Source of the DNA: Sphingobacterium sp. UGAL515B_05
Lineage (GTDB): Bacteria; Bacteroidota; Bacteroidia; Sphingobacteriales; Sphingobacteriaceae
Direction of reading: 5' to 3'
Assembly (NCBI RefSeq): GCF_033097525.1
Contig: NZ_CP109907.1
Span: 4,712,001-4,776,000, forward strand
DNA: 64,000 nucleotides
Below are positions 61,762 through 64,000 of the stretch, piece by piece. Each line of letters opens with the position of its first letter. The stretch's first letter is position 1. Position numbers and translations under genes: made by a program. The notes under the pieces are model-generated. The model was not told the DNA's origin. It worked only from the letters and a program-made list of their open reading frames with translations, and ran no database searches.

Positions 61762-63777
61762 ATGAACAAAATATATTTGCTGCCTATTGCTCTCTTGCTG
61801 TTTTTTGTCCAAAGGACTTCTGCGCAAACGATAAACAACCAAATTGAAAATGTGCACACACCGATAAACGGCATTTTTCAAGCGGATCCGACCATATTCT
61901 ATCACAAAGGATATTATTACCTCTACGGTACGAATGGTGATCAACATGAACAGCAGGGGTTTAAAGTATATCGGTCCAAGGATTTAGATTCCTGGGTAAG
62001 TCTGGAGGGAGTTAATTCAGGTTTTGCGGCTGTAAAGGGCGATATCTTTGGATCAAAGGGGTTTTGGGCTCCGCAAGTATGGTTTGAGAATGGTAAGTTT
62101 TATATGGCTTACACAGCCGATGAGCATATTGCAATCGCAGTCGGTGATGCTCCAACGGGTCCTTTTAAGCAAACTGACAAAGTGCCAATTGCTATCGGGC
62201 AAAAGCAAATTGATCCGTTTGTATTCCGCGATAAAGATGGGAAAAAATACCTATTTCATGTAAGGTTAAAGGAAGGGAATAGAATTTTTGTGGCGGAGCT
62301 GAAGTCAGATTATTCCGGAATAAAGGAAGAAACGTTGAAAGAATGTCTCCATGCAGAACTTCCTTGGGAAAATACGGCAAATGCCGACTGGACAGTAAGT
62401 GAAGGTCCCACCGTCATTCGAGAGGGAAAATATTATTATATGTTCTATTCGGCGAATGATTTTCGGAATAAGGACTACGCTGTGGGCGTTGCTATCGCTG
62501 AAAATATTTATGGACCCTGGAAAAAATTGGAAGATCAGCCTGCATTAAGCCGTAAGAATAGCGGATTTGCCGGAACTGGACATGGCGACATTTTCAAAAA
62601 AGGAAAACAATGGTATTACGTCTGTCACACACATTTTTCAGATGAAAAAGTTGCACCTCGGCGGACAGCCTTAGTGCCTATTCATTTTGTGGCAGATAGC
62701 AGTGGTGTCTTGGTTCCCCAATTCGAAACTGCAAAGTTTCGCTTTTTAAGCACAGATCAACGATCGAGGCAACCTAGAAAATCCTATCAAACAGATGTAG
62801 CCTTTGGTGATCCTTTTATTGTATTCGATCCACCTTCGGATCAATACTATTTATATGGAACCGGCGGGACTGAAAATGGATTTATAGCCTATAGTTCCAA
62901 AGATCTAAAGACATGGAAAAAGGAAGGAAAAGTATACGATGCCAAACAGCCGAATGGTTGGGGGGAAAAGGATTTCTGGGCTCCTGAAGTTTATCGTGTA
63001 AATAACAAATATTACATGTATTATAGTGCTCATTGGAAAGAAAATCCCAAAAAACACCTAGAAAACTATCGTATAGGAATTGCAGTGGCCGATAGTCCAT
63101 TGGGGCCATTTAAAGATCTGACCGGGAAACCTATTTTTGATCCTGGATATCCCATCATTGACGCGAATGTTTTTAGAGATACAGACCATAAAAATTATCT
63201 GTTCTATTCACGTTGCTGCTACGAACATCCTGTGGAATCGGAAATTGCAACTTGGGCGGAGAAGAAATTTGGCTATAAAAATATTGAAGAAAGCTGGGTA
63301 TACGGAGTCGAATTGGATAGCAGTATGACGAAGGTGATCGGTAGTCCCGTTCTTTTAATGCGTCCCCCAGTTACGATGAACGATGCACAATCAGAATGGG
63401 AAAGTAGATCAGTTACTTCAGGTGAGGTCAATAGACGATGGACAGAAGGTTCTTTTTTGGTCAAAGAAAACGGATTATACTATATGATGTATTCGGCCAA
63501 TTATTTTGCAGGAGCCAATTATGCTGTTGGTTATGCGACAGCAACAACTCCTTTAGGAAGCTATCAAAAATCGGCATCTAATCCAATCATTGAAAAGAAT
63601 ACCAATAGGGGTGGGGTGGTTTCGGGTACTGGACACAATAGTTTATTTCAGGACAAGGAAGGAAAAATCCGCTGTGTATATCATGGCCGCACCTTAAAGA
63701 CGGGAGATCAGCGTATCGTTTTTATCAGCGATGTTTTTTTTGATGAAAAAGGACAGTTGAACATCTTTACAGATTGA
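61762..63777 (+). CDS. Secreted glycoside hydrolase family 43 protein with two GH43 modules
   Basis: The 671-residue protein has a signal peptide (MNKIYLLPIALLLFFVQRTSA) and two five-bladed propellers in tandem. Module 1 (about 35-335) has the three GH43 acids: base Asp42 (FQADPTIFY), pKa-modulating Asp151 (IDPFVFRD) and acid Glu214 (VSEGPTVI). Module 2 (about 345-670) has Asp350 (FGDPFIVF), Asp467 (IIDANVFRD) and Glu562 (TEGSFLV). Both active sites thus look intact, which is unusual because tandem copies often lose one. GH43 enzymes cleave arabinosides, xylosides or related linkages. No polysaccharide-utilisation transporter genes adjoin. Confidence 0.93.
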   Translation: MNKIYLLPIALLLFFVQRTSAQTINNQIENVHTPINGIFQADPTIFYHKGYYYLYGTNGDQHEQQGFKVYRSKDLDSWVSLEGVNSGFAAVKGDIFGSKGFWAPQVWFENGKFYMAYTADEHIAIAVGDAPTGPFKQTDKVPIAIGQKQIDPFVFRDKDGKKYLFHVRLKEGNRIFVAELKSDYSGIKEETLKECLHAELPWENTANADWTVSEGPTVIREGKYYYMFYSANDFRNKDYAVGVAIAENIYGPWKKLEDQPALSRKNSGFAGTGHGDIFKKGKQWYYVCHTHFSDEKVAPRRTALVPIHFVADSSGVLVPQFETAKFRFLSTDQRSRQPRKSYQTDVAFGDPFIVFDPPSDQYYLYGTGGTENGFIAYSSKDLKTWKKEGKVYDAKQPNGWGEKDFWAPEVYRVNNKYYMYYSAHWKENPKKHLENYRIGIAVADSPLGPFKDLTGKPIFDPGYPIIDANVFRDTDHKNYLFYSRCCYEHPVESEIATWAEKKFGYKNIEESWVYGVELDSSMTKVIGSPVLLMRPPVTMNDAQSEWESRSVTSGEVNRRWTEGSFLVKENGLYYMMYSANYFAGANYAVGYATATTPLGSYQKSASNPIIEKNTNRGGVVSGTGHNSLFQDKEGKIRCVYHGRTLKTGDQRIVFISDVFFDEKGQLNIFTD

Positions 63778-63799
63778 CCAATCGGTCAATCTGTCTTTT
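63769..63799 (+). terminator. Terminator between GH43 and the convergent gene
   Basis: A perfect 11-bp stem (ACAGATTGACC/GGTCAATCTGT) with a 4-nt loop and a short T-run; it overlaps the stop codon of the convergent gene. Confidence 0.75.
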
Positions 63800-64000
63800 T
63801 GGATATGGCCCGATTTTCGACATTTTCGGTCTGGGTAGCGGGAGATTTCTTTCCAGGTCTTGTGCTGTTTCCTGTCCTCAGATCTTTATATTTATAGTTG
63901 ATATTTTCCTCTTCTTCCGGATCTGTCTCATCTATATCTGGTTCAGGATGTTCGATGGGATCAGTGTCATTTGGATCGGGAACAGTACGTTCCCCGAACA
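63786..64000 (-). CDS. Acidic Pro/Asp/Glu-rich protein, C-terminal part (5' end outside window)
   Basis: On the minus strand one frame is open from the window edge to a TGA at 63786-63788; the other two contain early stops. It encodes 70 residues: an acidic low-complexity stretch with Asp-Pro repeats (DPNDTDPIEHPEPDIDETDPEE), then a Lys/Arg-rich tail. It is probably the disordered end of a larger protein. No domain is recognisable. Confidence 0.6.
   Translation of the reverse strand, partial: FGERTVPDPNDTDPIEHPEPDIDETDPEEEENINYKYKDLRTGNSTRPGKKSPATQTENVENRAISKKTD

Noticed and set aside
56639..63777. Polysaccharide utilisation locus joining GH1 and GH43
   Set aside because: The two genes are 4 kb apart on opposite strands with no SusC/SusD pair or sugar regulator between them.

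Overview
The window looks like a chromosomal segment of a Bacteroidota bacterium, most likely Sphingobacterium or a close Sphingobacteriaceae relative. The reasons are the low G+C content, Bacteroidota-type promoters (TAnnTTTG at -7 with TTG/TTTG about 16-21 nt upstream), weak Shine-Dalgarno usage, many lipoproteins with short lipoboxes, a SusD-less TonB-dependent receptor, LytTR and NarL-type two-component systems, and a tandem glycosyl hydrolase 43. I see no rRNA, insertion sequence, prophage, plasmid or CRISPR locus. Taxonomy is inferred from gene style, not from a marker gene.

Layout. 1-2.3 kb: end of an ECF sigma factor gene, a membrane protein with a C-terminal beta-barrel that is probably its partner, and a convergent HAD phosphatase. 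2.4-8.8 kb: tetR-tolC-adaptor-RND efflux operon (minus strand) with a visible promoter and operator-like palindrome. 8.9-13.9 kb: SCO/cytochrome c lipoprotein pair, a thioesterase-like protein, an MFS carrier, a Cys-rich miniprotein, purN and a secreted thioredoxin. 14-19.4 kb: clpB, three identical tRNA-Thr(TGT) genes, alkaline phosphatase and an NAD(P)-binding protein. 19.4-23 kb: two small acidic proteins, an Lrp/AsnC regulator and the divergent rocD-arginase operon for arginine catabolism. 23.1-30.3 kb: a TPR/LuxR-type membrane regulator, then a TonB receptor, a beta-helix lipoprotein and a beta-propeller phytase. This looks like a small phytate-scavenging locus and is the best candidate for an incompletely described system here.

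30.3-37.4 kb is signalling: a frameshifted PAS-histidine kinase diverging from a NarL-type regulator, lgt, and a TPR/LytS-type kinase with its LytTR regulator, which carries an in-frame premature stop. 37.5-42.9 kb: the imuA-imuB-dnaE2 mutagenic translesion cassette. 43-49.6 kb: an L7/L12-like membrane protein, an MFS exporter with a divergent HxlR regulator, a frameshifted EamA transporter, a D-lactate dehydrogenase-like enzyme, nitronate monooxygenase and a lone receiver protein. 49.8-57.9 kb: DUF4838 glycosidase-like protein, aquaporin Z, threonine aldolase, a VOC protein cut from its leader by a stop codon, three small membrane proteins and a GH1 beta-glucosidase. 58.3-64 kb: a SIMPL lipoprotein, an orphan ECF sigma factor, a degenerate kinase-like protein with a NarL-type regulator paralogous to the one at 32.7 kb, a two-module GH43 enzyme and the end of an acidic protein running off the window.

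Four genes carry what look like single lesions: two frameshifts (about 30,860 and 46,712) and two in-frame TAA codons (37,327 and 54,282). These are either recent gene decay or residual sequence errors, and re-sequencing would settle it. All functional calls come from reading motifs by eye; no database search was run.
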